Shown: piece after piece, positions 34,078 to 43,280 of the stretch | How the letters are laid out: each line of letters begins with the position of its first letter | Position numbering within the stretch: position 1 is the stretch's first letter | Origin: Opitutia bacterium UBA953 | GTDB lineage: Bacteria > Verrucomicrobiota > Verrucomicrobiia > Opitutales > UBA953 | Assembly: GCA_002293125.1 (NCBI GenBank) | Contig: DBCR01000075.1 | Location: 3,350 to 60,571, forward strand | Reading direction: 5' to 3' | Length of the DNA: 57,222 nt | Notes under the pieces: generated by a model | What the model saw: the letters and a program-made list of their open reading frames with translations, nothing else | Database searches by the model: none | Told to the model about the DNA's origin: nothing | Position numbers and translations under genes: made by a program

Positions 34078-35616
34078 TTAAGCGTGAGGGGGGTACAGTG
34101 AGCCGTTGGGGAAGTTGCCACACAGCGGCCGGTCCCCGTCGGTGAAGGCTGCGATCAGCAAATCGCCGCCCACGAACGCACCCCGCCATGAGGCTCCCCG
34201 ACCGCCGAAGACTTCTTCGCGATCGCCACGACTCCGTGGAGCATTCACGCCAAACTTGAAGGACTGGACGTCGGGTCGGAGCCGCGCCGCGAAAGCGGGG
34301 TCGTCGGTCGCAATGGAGGCCACGAGAGCCCCATTCGAGACATTCATGGCCGATAAGAGCTCGGACTCGGTATCGACGATCACGATCGAATCAATCGGCC
34401 CAAACGGTTCGCTGTGGTGGAAGGACCAACCCGTGGGCGGATTAAGCACGCAGGCAGGCGCAATGTAGGCCGACTGATCCTGCCCGGCGATGAACCGACC
34501 GACGCCTAGGCCTCCCCTGATCAAGGGGATACCTCCGGCCACAATCGCTTCTTCGTAACGTGTCCGTAGGTCCGCGGCCTTAGCCTGTGAGATAACCGGA
34601 CCAAAATCCAACTCCGGCAGCGGGTCGTCAGGCGAAGCCACCGCAAAAGGATTCCCGAACTTGAGGGAGGCGATGACTTCCTGATAAGTGGCGAGAAAAT
34701 CAGGCAAGAGGCGTCGTTGGACGACGTAGCGCGGGTAGGCGGTGCAGCGCTGCTTGGCGTATTCAAAGCCTTTTTTAAGATGGCCCGCGAGCAGCGGCCA
34801 TTGCGAGAAATTCCAGATCCCCCAGGCGTTGAGGCCCTCCTGCTCGAGAATGTGACGACGACGTAAGTCGGCTAAGGTACTCGCGGCTTTACGCCCGTTG
34901 GAGCGCCCGCCGACAAACGCCAGCGCGCCCAGCTGCGGAGAGGATATCAGGGCGTCGCTGAGGTCGCCGCCGATACCCGAAAGCAACGTCACGGGCAATC
35001 CGGCTCGCGCCATCAAAGCATGCGACAAGGTCAAAGCGTGGAAGCCCCCTTGAGAAGGGGTCTTGGCGATGACGGCGCTGCCCGCCAGCAATTGTGCCAA
35101 TTCAGCGTGCACCAGGACGCTCAGGGGATAATTCCACGATGCGATGTTGGAAACGGGCCCCGCGAGAGGCGTCCGCCCTTCCATCTGCCGTTCGATTTCC
35201 TTGATATACCAATCCACCCCGTCGACGCAGCGATCCACGTCGGCGCAGGCGATGCGCCAGGGCTTGCCGATCTCCCACATCAGGAGAAGGGCGAGGGTGT
35301 CGCGGTGCTCGCGGAGGAGCCCGAGTGCCGCCTGCACCCGGCGCTGACGCTCGTCTAGCGGGACCTTAGACCAAGCGGCATGCTGACGGGCGGAGGCCTC
35401 GACCGCCGAGACGGCCGTCTGTTTGTCGATCCGCGGCGGGCCGGGAATCAACGAGGCATCGATCGCCAGGGCGTGCGGGCGGGTCTCTCCGACAAATTTC
35501 CATTCCCCGCCGATCAGGTTGGCGATGCGGTTAGCTTCAAAGGCTTCCGGGGCGGCTTGGCGGGCCCGGCGATAGACGTCGTCCCAAGTTGTGCCTGGCT
35601 TATGTTGTAGTGTCAT
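34078..35616 (-). CDS. NAD(P)-dependent aldehyde dehydrogenase family protein
   Basis: 512 residues. The aldehyde dehydrogenase fold is visible: ASWNYPLSVLVHAELAQLLA (the family NFPxxxxxW-type cofactor region), AKTPSQGGFHALTLSHALM, glycine-rich LAFVGGRSNGRK, a general base Glu in HILEQEGLNAWG and the catalytic Cys in YAKQRCTAYPRYVVQ. The Glu and Cys motifs differ from the usual ELGGKNP and GQxC, so it is a divergent member. It lies upstream of the rhodopsin operon on the same strand but is separated by 428 bases, a repeat and the operon promoter. Oxidation of retinal or apocarotenals is possible but unproven. Confidence 0.82.
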   Translation of the reverse strand: MTLQHKPGTTWDDVYRRARQAAPEAFEANRIANLIGGEWKFVGETRPHALAIDASLIPGPPRIDKQTAVSAVEASARQHAAWSKVPLDERQRRVQAALGLLREHRDTLALLLMWEIGKPWRIACADVDRCVDGVDWYIKEIERQMEGRTPLAGPVSNIASWNYPLSVLVHAELAQLLAGSAVIAKTPSQGGFHALTLSHALMARAGLPVTLLSGIGGDLSDALISSPQLGALAFVGGRSNGRKAASTLADLRRRHILEQEGLNAWGIWNFSQWPLLAGHLKKGFEYAKQRCTAYPRYVVQRRLLPDFLATYQEVIASLKFGNPFAVASPDDPLPELDFGPVISQAKAADLRTRYEEAIVAGGIPLIRGGLGVGRFIAGQDQSAYIAPACVLNPPTGWSFHHSEPFGPIDSIVIVDTESELLSAMNVSNGALVASIATDDPAFAARLRPDVQSFKFGVNAPRSRGDREEVFGGRGASWRGAFVGGDLLIAAFTDGDRPLCGNFPNGSLYPPHA

Positions 35617-36180
35617 AGGGAAAGTCTGTCTTCAAAAGTTGGGAACTAAGCCGCAAACGTTGTATTTATTTTCTACAAATAAGTGGGTTGGCAGGGCATT
35701 TAAACTGAATTTTAGAAACGTATTGGTGAAATAAATACGTGCAACCGACAGGCCCACTTTGACTCCGCCTAAGGCGTTTTTCAGGGTAAAAAGGGACAAA
35801 TTAGCCTTAATCAAGAGATCGCGGGCCTACGCAGCACCTTGATTCTCCTCTCGATTATTCGCCGGTGGCCCGCCCCCACTGTCACGCTTTCCAAGTGAAC
35901 GGGCTCGGATGAGCCATGCCCGGGCCCCCGACGGCGCTGTTTACCAACTTCGAACAGCCTGGAGATTGTGACAAACAAAAGACCCGAAGAGTCAGATGAT
36001 CCGCGAAAAATAAATCGTGCCAGGCGCTTTGACATCACGCTTAAACCGAACACCTGAAGACAAGTAGCCTGTAGACGTTCGTCTGCAATCGGCAGAATGA
36101 CGGGCACTCAGTCCACTTTTTCTCGGAAAACTGAAAATGTTTTCCTCTCTCCATTTTTCCCTAACCCAATAAATAAAAAC
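35617..36180. other. 564-base gene-free region
   Basis: Contains short ORFs in several frames, none with convincing codon use. The first 200 bases are AT-richer than the rest of the window. It must hold the promoters of the aldehyde dehydrogenase (minus) and the fasciclin gene (plus), but I cannot point to a strong consensus box. None of the palindrome cassettes is present here. Confidence 0.5.
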
Positions 36181-36588
36181 ATGAACATCGTCGAAACCGC
36201 CGTCTCCAACGGCTCCTTCAAGACCCTCGTCGCCGCCGTCACCGCGGCGGATCTGGTCGCCACCCTCAGCGGACCCGGTCCGTTCACCGTCTTCGCCCCC
36301 GTCGACGCGGCCTTCGCGGCGCTGCCGGCCGGCACGGTCGAGTCGCTCGTGAAGCCGGAAAACAAAGGCCAGCTGACCGGCATCCTCACCTACCACGTCG
36401 TGGCGGGCAAGGTCCTGTCCACCGACCTGTCCGACGGCATGAAGGCCAAGACCGTCAATGGCGCCGAAATCACCATCACCATTGCCGACGGCAAGGTGAA
36501 GGTGAACGGCGCCCACGTCGTCCTCGCGGATGTGGCCACCAGCAATGGTGTGATTCACGTCATCGATGGCGTGCTGCTCCCTGCCTAA
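36181..36588 (+). CDS. Fasciclin (FAS1) domain protein
   Basis: 135 residues from ATG 36181 (MNIVETAVSNGSFKTLVAAV); the longer frame from 36097 is not supported. A single FAS1 domain covers the whole protein: GPGPFTVFAPVDAAFAAL (H1-like block), LTGILTYHVVAGKVLSTDL (YH block) and ATSNGVIHVIDGVLLP. FAS1 proteins mediate adhesion, usually outside the cell, but no signal peptide is present here. Strong terminator follows. Confidence 0.95.
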   Translation: MNIVETAVSNGSFKTLVAAVTAADLVATLSGPGPFTVFAPVDAAFAALPAGTVESLVKPENKGQLTGILTYHVVAGKVLSTDLSDGMKAKTVNGAEITITIADGKVKVNGAHVVLADVATSNGVIHVIDGVLLPA

Positions 36589-36610
36589 TCAGACAAAGCT
36601 AGGTCGAACC

Positions 36611-36644
36611 AAGCCCTGTCACCACAAGTGACGGGGCTTTTTGT
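36611..36644 (+). terminator. Rho-independent terminator after the fasciclin gene
   Basis: AAGCCCTGTCAC pairs with GTGACGGGGCTT (12 bp, one G-T pair) around a 5-base loop and is followed by a T run. Confidence 0.9.
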
Positions 36645-36688
36645 TTTCAAAGCCATGGATTATGCCAAGGGGCGGGCCAGCCTCAGTC

Positions 36689-38314
36689 CTATACGTCCAA
36701 CTCCAGCTGGTCGTCGCCGGCATCCGACGCGGCCCGTCGCGTCCTCTTGGTCCGGCGCGTTTCGGTCGCCTTATCGCCCTTTCGTTTACGGCTGCCATGC
36801 GTCCTTAACACCGCCCGCGTCTCCGCCCGATGTTCGGGGCGCTGCGTGATTTGGCTGAATTTTTCCCTGGCCTGCCTTACGGCCTCCTTATGGTCCACCA
36901 CCGGCCGTGGATAATCTGTCCCGATTTCGCAACCAGCGGCCTTCTCCGCTTCGGCATTCATGCGCCAGGGTTCATGGATATAAACCTCCGGCACCGCCGT
37001 GAGCTCGGGCACCCAACGGCGGATGAACTCGCCGGCGGGGTCCTGGTCGAGCGACTGCTTGAGCGGCGAGTACATCCGCAAAGCATTGATACCGGTCGTG
37101 CCACTCTGCATCTGGACCTGCGACCAATGGATGCCGGGCTCGTAATCCGTGAACAGGCGCGCCAGTTCCAGCCCCGATTCACGCCACGGCAACCAGAGGT
37201 CGTAACTGGCGAACGACATCAGCATCGCGCGCATCCGGAAGTTGATCCAGCCCGTGGCCCGCAACGAACGCATGCACGCGTCGATCAACGGATATCCCGT
37301 TCGTCCGTAAGTCCAGGCCGCCAAACGTTCCGCCCGGTCGCCCACGGGATCGGCGGCGCGGAGGCCATCGAAGGCGGACAGGAAGGATTGCGTCTCGATC
37401 CGCGGCTCGTCTTCAAGCTTCTGCATGAAATGACAGTGCCAATGCAGCCGGGCGATGAAGGAGCGCACCGAACCGACGCGATAGCCGTCGCTGGGCGCTC
37501 CCACCTCGCGCGCCGCCTGTAGTTCGTCCCTGCGCGTGTGCGCGGATTGCACGATGGTGCGCATCGAAATGGTCCCGAGCGCCAGCGGTACGCTGAGCCG
37601 CGAGCAGGCGTTGGCCGCCGTACGCGGACTCGACATCTCGCGGCTGTAGTTACTGCCGCGGCGGCTCAGGAAACTGTGCAGAAGCTCCCGGGCGCCCGCC
37701 TCGCCCGAGTTTTGGCGATGCGGGCAAGGATCGGCCGCCAGTTGTAACTCTGCCGACGAAGGCAATTCTCCTGGCTCGACGTGAGTCCACCCGCTGGCCG
37801 GGTCCGGTACATCCAAGATGGGCGCGCGCATCCGCCCTTCCCATGCGGCGGCCCAGCCATCCCGCGAGGGCAAGCGGCGGACCACGCCCGTCTGTGTGCG
37901 TTCGTTCCACTCGACGCCTTGGGTCCGCGCCCAACGTCGGACGGCCCGGTCGCGGGCATAGGTGACCGCGTTACCCGTCTCTTCATGGGACCACAGCGCC
38001 AGCTTCGTCCCCCGCCCCGCCGCGTGCGTGCGTAGTCGTTCTAACAGCTCGACCACCTCGCCGACCCTCACCGCCAACGGGATCCCGAGCTGCCTCAGGT
38101 TTTGTCGCAGTTCCGCTAAAGCCTCGCGCGTCGCCGCCCAGTGGCGGCCAGCGTGGTCGGAGGCATGGATGACCGTGGGTTCGATGGCGTAAAATCCCAG
38201 GATGAAACCGCCGTGCGCCCGGGCCCGGGCGCACGCCTCCACCAAAGGGGCATGGTCGCACACGCGTAAATCGCGCTTGAACCACACGACCTCCAAATAT
38301 CCGTAACCGGCCAT
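36689..38314 (-). CDS. Photolyase/cryptochrome family flavoprotein
   Basis: 541 residues. The N-terminal antenna-type Rossmann domain starts EVVWFKRDLRVCDHAPLVEA. The C-terminal FAD domain has the conserved GRTGYPLIDACMRSLRATGW, NFRMRAMLMSFASYDLWLPW and FTDYEPGIHWSQVQMQSGTT followed by LRMYSPLKQ. The tail (about 490-541) is rich in Lys/Arg (GSRKRKGDKATETRR) and acidic at the very end. The C-terminal Arg-rich extension and the many changes in the antenna domain mark a divergent subfamily. Role: light-driven DNA repair or blue-light sensing. Its presence next to the rhodopsin operon fits a sunlit habitat. Confidence 0.9.
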   Translation of the reverse strand: MAGYGYLEVVWFKRDLRVCDHAPLVEACARARAHGGFILGFYAIEPTVIHASDHAGRHWAATREALAELRQNLRQLGIPLAVRVGEVVELLERLRTHAAGRGTKLALWSHEETGNAVTYARDRAVRRWARTQGVEWNERTQTGVVRRLPSRDGWAAAWEGRMRAPILDVPDPASGWTHVEPGELPSSAELQLAADPCPHRQNSGEAGARELLHSFLSRRGSNYSREMSSPRTAANACSRLSVPLALGTISMRTIVQSAHTRRDELQAAREVGAPSDGYRVGSVRSFIARLHWHCHFMQKLEDEPRIETQSFLSAFDGLRAADPVGDRAERLAAWTYGRTGYPLIDACMRSLRATGWINFRMRAMLMSFASYDLWLPWRESGLELARLFTDYEPGIHWSQVQMQSGTTGINALRMYSPLKQSLDQDPAGEFIRRWVPELTAVPEVYIHEPWRMNAEAEKAAGCEIGTDYPRPVVDHKEAVRQAREKFSQITQRPEHRAETRAVLRTHGSRKRKGDKATETRRTKRTRRAASDAGDDQLELDV

Positions 38315-38414
38315 CGTCGCAACGAACGGTCCTCGCCTATCCAGTCAAACCGCCCCCTCACGTATCTCTTTCGCAACGCGTCCATATGTCCCCTCGCGGC
38401 TCCGCCGCGCCGCC

Positions 38415-39605
38415 TCACTTCTGCCCTGCTCTCATCTGCAGATTCGCCTCGGCGAACGCCTCGCCCATGAGCGCGAAGGTCTTGGCGCAACCGAGATAAT
38501 GATAACCGCCATTGGAGGCGCCCCGCTTCAGCATGGCGGATTCGTCCGCGGGGATGAGCTTGGCCTCGTAGTCCTTGAGATAAGCCTTCTGCTGCGCCTC
38601 GGTCATCTTGCCATCCGCGTTGGCCGAGCGCTTGCCCTTGATCTTGAGCTCGTGCGCCATCTGGCGGACCTTGTCCTTCTTATCCTGGATGGCACCGAGC
38701 TTCTCGTCCCAGAACGGGGCGGTGCGCACGGCGATGACGTTACCTTTGAATTCAGCCAGCGACGCCGGTGCGGCCATGGCTTCGCGGAAGGCGAGGTTGT
38801 CGTCGCTGCGGGGATCTTTGCCGCCGACGCCCATGACGCCGATGACGAACGGGAGCTTGGGCGCGCCGAGGTCCTTACGGACATCGCGGATGAGGGCGCC
38901 CATATATTCCGAGTAGAGCGCGAAGCGGTTGCCGGCCGCGCCCTTGGGCTGCTTGGGGTAGAAATTCGAGTCCACCATGTCATTGAACCCTTGGAACCAG
39001 ATGAAGCCGGCCAACTCGTAGCCTTCCTTGGGATCGTAGGCCGGGCAGACGCGTCCAGGGTTCGCCAGCACCTGCTTCGCATGTGCCATCATGAGGCGAT
39101 AGTAATGACCCGAGTTGGCGAGCGGATGCTTGTCGGTCTCGAGATCGCGGGCAGTCCGCGGATACGGGCCCGCTCCCGGCGAACGGAAATCGTAGTTCAG
39201 CGACTTGCCGCCCCAAGCGGCCTTGATGATCAAGACGGGGCCCTTGCCGGCACGCTCCATCGCCAGGCCGAAAGTATATTCCGGGCCGATCTTGCCGCCG
39301 TCCTTCGTCGGATCCTGGCGCGAACCGTAACCCGTCGTCAGCGGACCGAAGCCTTCGCCGTTCTTGTCGCCACTGCCGGTGAGATAAGTGATCCACACGT
39401 TCTTCGCGGCCGCCGGCTTGCCGTCGGGACCAAGCATGCGCTTCAGTAACGGTGCGGTCGCGGGGTCTTCGCCGATATAATCAATCGTCTCGACCTTCGC
39501 ATGGCCTTCCATGTTCGACTGCCCCACGAGGATATAAACCTGCAGCGGCTTCGCGGAAGCAACGGCCGCGGCTAGGCCAAACCATACGAGGAGGGGGTAT
39601 CTCAT
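38415..39605 (-). CDS. Secreted sialate O-acetylesterase-like SGNH hydrolase
   Basis: 396 residues from ATG 39605, which begins a signal peptide (MRYPLLVWFGLAAAVASA); the 46 extra upstream codons come from repeat DNA. The SASA-type nucleophile motif is VGQSNMEG with Ser30. IIKAAWGGKSL and LAGFIWFQGFNDMVD are further family blocks. It probably deacetylates polysaccharide side groups in the periplasm. The C-terminal end (YHYLGCAKTFALMGEAFAEA) holds the expected His. Confidence 0.85.
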   Translation of the reverse strand: MRYPLLVWFGLAAAVASAKPLQVYILVGQSNMEGHAKVETIDYIGEDPATAPLLKRMLGPDGKPAAAKNVWITYLTGSGDKNGEGFGPLTTGYGSRQDPTKDGGKIGPEYTFGLAMERAGKGPVLIIKAAWGGKSLNYDFRSPGAGPYPRTARDLETDKHPLANSGHYYRLMMAHAKQVLANPGRVCPAYDPKEGYELAGFIWFQGFNDMVDSNFYPKQPKGAAGNRFALYSEYMGALIRDVRKDLGAPKLPFVIGVMGVGGKDPRSDDNLAFREAMAAPASLAEFKGNVIAVRTAPFWDEKLGAIQDKKDKVRQMAHELKIKGKRSANADGKMTEAQQKAYLKDYEAKLIPADESAMLKRGASNGGYHYLGCAKTFALMGEAFAEANLQMRAGQK

Positions 39606-39644
39606 GACTCTACCATGCCCATCCCGCGCCGCACCGCAATCCTG

Positions 39645-39745
39645 AGGTAGGGTCGGGACCGCGTCACGACATAGCCTGCATCTTAGGTAGGGCTGACCAC
39701 CCTTGGTCAGCCGCGGTTGAGCGAGGGCGCTCAACCCTACCATTC
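39645..39745. repeat. Framed double palindrome with different inner words
   Basis: 39686-39741 has the outer frame GGTAGGG...CCCTACC but new inner arms: GGCTGACCA/TGGTCAGCC and GGTTGAGCG/CGCTCAACC. Just before it is a GGTAGGGTCGGGACCGCGTC word. This copy shows that the frame is conserved while the stems change. Confidence 0.8.
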
Positions 39746-39787
39746 TCCTTTTATCTCTCCGGGCCTCCGAGCCTCTGAGCCTCTAGT

Positions 39788-40465
39788 TTACGCCCTCTCG
39801 CTGGCTCCGCCCAGCGCCGCCCTCACGACCCCCACCACATGCATCATGCCGAGAACATCCTGCCGGTTATACTCGATGAGGTTGGTCCAATCACGGCGGG
39901 CTTCGTTGGTCAGCTCACGATGCACGCCGTCGCGCTTGGCGAGCAGCTTACGCATCCGGCCCAGGATCGAGCCCGGCTGCACATCGAGCAGGTATCTCTT
40001 ATAAGGATAGCCCACCGCGGGCTGAATCAGGAAATCCTTCAGGCCGGGCTTCCGTCGTTCCCCCGCCGTCCGACACGCCTCGGCGTACATCGCTGGGCGG
40101 TTATTCTTAAACCACCTCGCCGCGTTGGCGTTCAGGTAGTTCTCCTTGATCCACTCGGCGTGCTCCGGACAAGACTCCATCAGGAGATCACGTTCGGGGA
40201 TGCTGTAGCCAGCGATCAGAGTCTCTGTTGCCATCGCCACACGGACGATTTCTGCGGCCAGCTGAGTCCACGGCTGGAACTCTAATCCGCGGGCCTTGGC
40301 CGACGCCGCCAGGATTGCATCGTGGGCATAGGTCTTCAGGCCCTCGGCCCAATGCACCGACGTCAGCGCCGGCTCGGCGTCGGCCTTACGCTTCTCGACG
40401 TCGAGCCAGATGACCGGACGAAGGTTATTAAGGAAGGCGGAGGATTGCAGGGTGTAGCGGGGCAT
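39788..40465 (-). CDS. Putative nuclease-like protein of unknown family
   Basis: 225 residues from ATG 40465 (MPRYTLQSSAFLNNLRPVIW). An acidic residue in VIWLDVEKRK near the start and the block EYNRQDVLGMMHVVGVVRA near the end resemble the first and last acidic motifs of DEDD-type RNase H-fold exonucleases, and IAGYSIPERDLL could be the middle one. The similarity is weak. No signal peptide or membrane helix. Confidence 0.45.
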   Translation of the reverse strand: MPRYTLQSSAFLNNLRPVIWLDVEKRKADAEPALTSVHWAEGLKTYAHDAILAASAKARGLEFQPWTQLAAEIVRVAMATETLIAGYSIPERDLLMESCPEHAEWIKENYLNANAARWFKNNRPAMYAEACRTAGERRKPGLKDFLIQPAVGYPYKRYLLDVQPGSILGRMRKLLAKRDGVHRELTNEARRDWTNLIEYNRQDVLGMMHVVGVVRAALGGASERA

Positions 40466-40499
40466 GAGGTCGGCAGTATACACCGACTTTTCGAAATCA

Positions 40500-40895
40500 C
40501 CCCTCTGTCACCCCCTGCCCCTCCGCATTCCCCTAAAGGGGAAGAATTCTCATATTAATCCTCGACGACCTCCGCGCCTCCCACGCCCCCAGCACACCAC
40601 CCGGCCTCCGGTCTCCCTTCGAGCCCTGCGGTTTATCCGGTCCTCGTGTCCTCATGTCCTCCAGTCCTCGCGCTCACCCATTGCCCGCGTGTCACCGTGT
40701 CCACTTGCCCCCTCACGCGCCTGATACGCGTTCCACCTTTGCACTTTTGCACGCGGCTCCGCCGCAGTTGCACCTTTGCACTGCCTCTTCCTCCGGTCCT
40801 CGTGCCCTCAAGTCCTCGCGCCCTCGACTGCCTCCCTTGCCCCCGTGCCCCCGTGTCAACTTGCCCCCTCTCGACTCCGCCACATTATCTCCCCC
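40500..40895. repeat. GC-rich mosaic of repeated phrases, no gene
   Basis: Long runs of phrases such as GTGTCCTCATGTCCTCCAGT, GCCCCCGTGTCAACTTGCCC and GCGGCTCCGCCGC. The same phrases occur near 18700, 25920, 39760, 42840, 46650 and 54470. Open frames here arise only from the C-rich composition. Confidence 0.7.
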
Positions 40896-41843
40896 ATGCC
40901 CCCGATGACCGATCGCCGCTCCTTCCTGCGCACCCTCGCCGGCGCGACGGGCGCGGCCGCCCTCTCCGTCGGTTGCGCGAGCCGGCCGACGGCGACGCGC
41001 ATCATCGACACGCACACGCACTTCTACGATCCGACCCGCGGACAGGGCGTGCCGTGGCCGCAGAGGGGCAGCTTCCTCGACCGGCCGGTGCTCCCGCCTG
41101 ATTGGCAACGCGTCGCCGCCCCGCACGGTATCCGCGAGACGGTGGTGGTCGAAGCGAGTGCGTGGACGCAGGACAACGACTGGATCCTGCGCCTTGCCGA
41201 CGAGCATCCGTGCATCGTGGGCTTCATCGGCAACCTGCGCCCGGCCGAGGGCACCTTCGCCGGTCATCTCCGTCGCCTCGCCGCGCACCCGCTCTTCCGC
41301 GGGATTCGCATCCCGGCAAGCAAGCTGAGCACGGACCTCTCTGATCCCGTCTTCGCGCGTCACCTCGGCCTGCTGGCGGATTTCGGCTTGGCGGTAGATA
41401 TCAATGGCCTCGGCGATTTCCCCGGAGCCGTGCGTCTCGCCCGCGACTTCCCCGGCATACGTATCGTCGTCGATCATGTCGGCAACGTCCGTGATCCCGC
41501 CGCGCCCGACCTCGCCTGGCGCGAAGGCATGCGACGCCTCGGCGCTGAACCGAACGTGTACTGCAAGCTCTCCGGACTCGTCGAACCCGTGAAGACGCCG
41601 CACGGCGAAGCACCGACGGACGTGGCTTATTATCGGCCCACGCTCGATCACGTCACCGCCTCGTTTGGTCCGACGCGTGTGTTCTATGGCAGCAACTGGC
41701 CCGTCTCCGATAAAGGCGCGCGCTATGCGGACGTCTTCGGACTCGTGGCCGACTATTACGCCGAGCGCACCGCGGAAGACCGCGAACGGTTCTTCTGGCG
41801 TAATTCTCTCGAAGCTTACCGCTGGGTCTCCCGCGGCGCCTGA
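40896..41843 (+). CDS. Exported amidohydrolase-2 family hydrolase
   Basis: 315 residues from ATG 40896 (ATG 40905 is equally possible); the 40 codons before it lie in repeat DNA. A twin-arginine signal TDRRSFLRTLAGATGAAALS ends in a lipobox SVGC, so it is probably a TAT lipoprotein. The TIM-barrel metal site starts DTHTHFYDPTRG; later blocks are GFIGNLRPAEG, IVVDHVGNVRDP, VYCKLSGLVEP and FYGSNWPVSDK. This is the lactonase/decarboxylase type of the superfamily (PF04909); the substrate is unknown, possibly a sugar lactone. Confidence 0.85.
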   Translation: MPPMTDRRSFLRTLAGATGAAALSVGCASRPTATRIIDTHTHFYDPTRGQGVPWPQRGSFLDRPVLPPDWQRVAAPHGIRETVVVEASAWTQDNDWILRLADEHPCIVGFIGNLRPAEGTFAGHLRRLAAHPLFRGIRIPASKLSTDLSDPVFARHLGLLADFGLAVDINGLGDFPGAVRLARDFPGIRIVVDHVGNVRDPAAPDLAWREGMRRLGAEPNVYCKLSGLVEPVKTPHGEAPTDVAYYRPTLDHVTASFGPTRVFYGSNWPVSDKGARYADVFGLVADYYAERTAEDRERFFWRNSLEAYRWVSRGA

Positions 41844-41849
41844 GGCTAA

Positions 41850-42689
41850 TTAAAAGCGCCAGCGCGAACCGAGGCTGATCAGGAGGCCCGGGGCGAGGTC
41901 GTATTCGCTTTCGACGCCGCCGACTTCGCGACGGGCCTGCGCACGGAAGGCCCAGCCGAGAGTGAGGTCATCGATGCGGCCATCGGCGTTACGACGCAAC
42001 CCGAAGAGGGCTGCGACGCGTTCGCTCTCATAATCTTGGCGCTGGCCCGCGAGATCCGCGAGGCGCGCTTCTTCCTGCTGGTAAGCGAGGGTCAGTGAGG
42101 CACGCCAGGCTTCGTCGAGCTTGCGCTCGAGGACGAGAGACTTGCGGCCGGTGCCCAGCGACCAATCCGGGGCGAACTGCCAGCGGAAGGTCGGGACGAC
42201 CAAGACCATCGGCGAACGGACCGCGCGGGTCTCGGCGAGGAAAAGGTAACCCAGCGTGAAAGTCTCCGAGCGACGCCAGTCGGCGCCATAGAGGGCCTGC
42301 ACGGTGAGGGCATCGCCGAGCGAGACGCCTTCCGCGGCATCGCCGTTGACCTGCAGGACCGCGTAACGGGAACGACCTGTTTCAGTGGAGGCGTAGCCGC
42401 TCAGGTTGAGCGACGCGCCCCGGACCAGATCGAAGTCGACCGGAGCGGCGGTCCAATCGTGTCGGGTCTGCGCGTAGCGGAAGCCCCAGTCGTACTGCCA
42501 GGAGCCCGACTTCAGCATCGGGAAATTACCCGTCACTTCGAAACCCGTCGCGCTATCCTCGGCCTTACCGCTACCGGAAGCCGAAGCGGAAGTGAAGCGG
42601 ACGCCCACGCCTTCGAAGCCCGGACGAGGGCGAGGCGCTTCGGCGAAGACGGCGGCGGCGAACAGGAGGGGCAGAAGACGGGAGATCAT
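41850..42689 (-). CDS. Outer-membrane beta-barrel-like protein
   Basis: 279 residues from ATG 42689 (signal MISRLLPLLFAAAVFA); ATGs at 42698 and 42701 are also possible. The mature part alternates polar and aromatic/hydrophobic residues in many beta strands (TGNFPMLKSGSWQYDWGFRY, LVVPTFRWQFAPDWSLGTG) and ends in SLGSRWRF; a final Phe is typical of barrel proteins. Probably a small porin-like protein; no specific family is assigned with certainty. Confidence 0.7.
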   Translation of the reverse strand: MISRLLPLLFAAAVFAEAPRPRPGFEGVGVRFTSASASGSGKAEDSATGFEVTGNFPMLKSGSWQYDWGFRYAQTRHDWTAAPVDFDLVRGASLNLSGYASTETGRSRYAVLQVNGDAAEGVSLGDALTVQALYGADWRRSETFTLGYLFLAETRAVRSPMVLVVPTFRWQFAPDWSLGTGRKSLVLERKLDEAWRASLTLAYQQEEARLADLAGQRQDYESERVAALFGLRRNADGRIDDLTLGWAFRAQARREVGGVESEYDLAPGLLISLGSRWRF

Positions 42690-42754
42690 GCCCTGCATCA
42701 TCCTGATTCCTGGGGTAAGTCAAATGAGGTCGGCGAGCGGACCAATCCGTCACA

Positions 42755-42895
42755 AAGGGAGACCGGAAACCGGAAGAAATGCTGCGGTCATATCCCCCAA
42801 GCTAATTATCCGGTCTCCGGTTTCCCTTTGAGCTAGGTCTTTGCCCCCGTGCCCCCTTGCCAACGTGTCCCCTCGCGGCCTTTGGCCGCGCATGA
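42755..42895. repeat. Paired repeat phrases
   Basis: GGAGACCGGAAACCGG near 42759 is answered by the reverse complement CCGGTCTCCGGTTTCCCTTT near 42811, so the two form an imperfect inverted pair. TGCCCCCGTGCCCCCTTGCC and a GCGGCCTTTGGCCGC palindrome follow. Confidence 0.7.
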
Positions 42896-42911
42896 ACCAA
42901 TCCTTGTGCAT

Positions 42912-43274
42912 ATGGCGGCGACTGATACCTGTAACCCTTTCACTTTGAAAACCTCGCTCATCTTCTTCTCTGCGCTATCGTTTCTAAGCTATGGCTTGGG
43001 CTGTTTCTTCTCGGATTACCTGAAAGGGGAATTCCGTCGATACCAGCTGAGCGCCCAATGCCAGCTCGTCGGTGCCTTGCAGTGCGCGGCGGCTTTAGGC
43101 CTCATCGCCGGCTTCGAGATCTCGTGGCTCGGCCAAGCCGCCGCCGCCGGCCTGGCCATGATGATGCTGGTCGCCCTCGGCGTCCGGATTAAGATCCGCG
43201 ATAGCGTCGGGCAGATGCTACCCGCGCTAGGCTATCTGGCGCTTAACGCTTACCTTTGCGTCGCCGGCTTCTGA
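42912..43274 (+). CDS. DoxX-like small membrane protein, plus-strand partner
   Basis: 120 residues from ATG 42912 (MAATDTCNPFTLKTSLIFFS), with four hydrophobic helices. The fold of four helices and the block RIKIRDSVGQMLPALGYLAL resembles DoxX-like proteins. The upstream part of the open frame is repeat DNA. It is convergent with a second 120-residue DoxX-like gene (43281-43643), and the stop codons are a few bases apart. Function unknown. Confidence 0.75.
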   Translation: MAATDTCNPFTLKTSLIFFSALSFLSYGLGCFFSDYLKGEFRRYQLSAQCQLVGALQCAAALGLIAGFEISWLGQAAAAGLAMMMLVALGVRIKIRDSVGQMLPALGYLALNAYLCVAGF

Positions 43275-43280
43275 AGCCGT

